DNA of 14,040 nt from Alkalibacterium iburiense (GTDB lineage: Bacteria; Bacillota; Bacilli; Lactobacillales; Carnobacteriaceae_A), in contig NZ_BAAACW010000045.1 of NCBI RefSeq assembly GCF_039521845.1, positions 1-14,040 on the forward strand. The letters are read 5' to 3'. The position numbers and the translations under genes were made by a program. Below the pieces are notes generated by a model, which was not told the origin of the DNA, searched no databases, and saw only the letters and a list, made by a program, of their open reading frames with translations. This document shows, piece by piece, positions 13,349 through 14,040 of the stretch (the stretch's first letter is position 1; each line of letters opens with the position of its first letter).

Positions 13349-14040
13349 TTATTGAGCTTCTTTCATTTTGCTTGCGAATGTTTGAGTGATTAATTGAGGG
13401 CGGGTAATCGCACTTCCCACAACCACTGCATGAACACCCAATTCTAAGCATCGTTTCGCTTTTTCTGGAGTGCTGACATTTCCTTCCGCAATAACGGGGA
13501 TACTGGCTTGTTCAACAATGGTCTTCAAACGAGCAAAGTCGTCGTCCGCAATGTCATCCCCTTTTGATTGTTCCGTGTAGCCCATTAGGGTTGTCGACAC
13601 ACAATCAAAACCTAATTCTTCAGCTTCTTTCGCTTCTTCAATCGTCGCTGTATCAGCCATTAATAAAAGAGTCGGATACTTTTCTCTAATCGCATGGACA
13701 AAGTCTTTTAACGTTTCTCCATTTGGTCTCGGTCTGACTGTCGCATCCAAAGCTATCATCTCACACCCTGATTCAGCTAATTCATCAACCTCTTTCATCG
13801 TAGCAGTGATGAAAACTTCTGAGTCTGCATAGTCTCTTTTTACAATTCCGATTACGGGTAAATCGACTGTTTTTTTAATTTCGATAATGTCTTCTTTGGA
13901 ATTGGCACGAATACCAACGGCTCCGCCTTCTTTTGCAGCGGCAGCCATACGCCCCATAATATACGAACTGTTTGACACTCCCACAGCTAAAGCAGTGGGA
14001 TTCTTAAGTGCTTTGTCGAACGCAGGCCATTTCTGTTTTG
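13349..14040 (-). CDS. nanE: N-acetylmannosamine-6-phosphate 2-epimerase NanE (N-terminus beyond window)
   Basis: Cytosolic TIM-barrel epimerase converting ManNAc-6-phosphate to GlcNAc-6-phosphate in sialic acid and N-acetylmannosamine catabolism. Family landmarks are SYIMGRMAAAAKEGGAVGIR, then VIGIVKRDY with the presumed catalytic Lys, ITATMKEVDEL, IALDATVRPRPNGE, LLMADTATIEEA, CVSTTLMGYTEQ, PVIAEGNVSTPEKA with a conserved Glu, and VVVGSAITRP (phosphate-binding end). The C-terminus is complete. The frame stays open upstream of the GTG at 13984 to the window edge, reading KALKNPTALAVGV before SNSSYIMG. This occupies the place of the usual first strand (LIVSCQA in typical NanE) but differs from it, so the true start is probably outside the window. 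Convergent with the RpiR-type regulator. Confidence 0.92.
   Translation of the reverse strand, partial: KQKWPAFDKALKNPTALAVGVSNSSYIMGRMAAAAKEGGAVGIRANSKEDIIEIKKTVDLPVIGIVKRDYADSEVFITATMKEVDELAESGCEMIALDATVRPRPNGETLKDFVHAIREKYPTLLLMADTATIEEAKEAEELGFDCVSTTLMGYTEQSKGDDIADDDFARLKTIVEQASIPVIAEGNVSTPEKAKRCLELGVHAVVVGSAITRPQLITQTFASKMKEAQ

Overview
The window reads as chromosomal DNA of a low-GC Gram-positive bacterium, most likely of the order Lactobacillales (Carnobacteriaceae or Enterococcaceae-like). The pointers are the AT-rich base composition, strong AGGAGG-type ribosome binding sites, extended -10 promoters (TGnTATAAT), and the gene content (an MtlA-type PTS IIC protein, an RpiR regulator beside nanE, a barnase/barstar pair). 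The genus is inference only.

Layout. Positions 1-1600 are a decayed region. It holds a plus-strand terminator for a gene left of the window, a murJ-type flippase lacking its N-terminal third or more and carrying a frameshift in an A7 run, a 56-codon N-terminal stub of a NeuD/PglD-type acyltransferase joined directly to it, and a plus-strand scrap with an in-frame stop. Positions 1560-3520, on the minus strand, hold a solitary mannitol-type PTS IIC gene with its own promoter and terminator, preceded by a two-gene barnase-barstar operon. The barnase carries a lipoprotein signal peptide.

The core is 3660-11104: eight minus-strand genes, close-packed and partly overlapping, in the order yhfU-yhfT-php-yhfS-yhfZ-yhfY-yhfX-yhfW. 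These are counterparts of all eight genes of the E. coli yhfZ-yhfS cluster, whose physiological role is, to my knowledge, not established. Relative to E. coli as I recall it, the order is permuted: the transport-like block U-T plus php and S comes first, and the Z-Y-X-W block second. A gene for a compact amidase-signature protein (11338-12357) diverges from yhfU. The 233-bp divergent intergenic region carries two near-identical perfect palindromes (core AATTTACA-N6-TGTAAATT), 75 bp centre to centre, which overlap or flank back-to-back promoters whose -35 boxes share the palindrome TTGACTCAA. I infer that YhfZ, the GntR-like regulator encoded inside the operon, binds these sites and controls both transcription units, so the amidase probably belongs to the same pathway.

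How the genes may work together (inference): YhfT is a polytopic membrane protein that could import a substrate, with YhfU as a small soluble partner. The amidase, Php (amidohydrolase-fold hydrolase), YhfS and YhfX (PLP enzymes of two different folds) and YhfW (phosphopentomutase-like, with a Ser where DeoB has its phospho-Thr) would process it. YhfZ and the PRD protein YhfY would provide regulation. The mix of PLP enzymes, an amidase and a phosphomutase-like enzyme suggests an amino- or amide-bearing, possibly phosphorylated compound, but the sequence does not identify it.

The right end holds an RpiR-family SIS-domain regulator (plus strand) convergent with nanE (N-acetylmannosamine-6-phosphate 2-epimerase, minus strand, running off the right edge), with a shared bidirectional terminator between them. 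This points to an amino-sugar or sialic acid locus continuing to the right. I saw no tRNA, rRNA, CRISPR array or intact insertion sequence.
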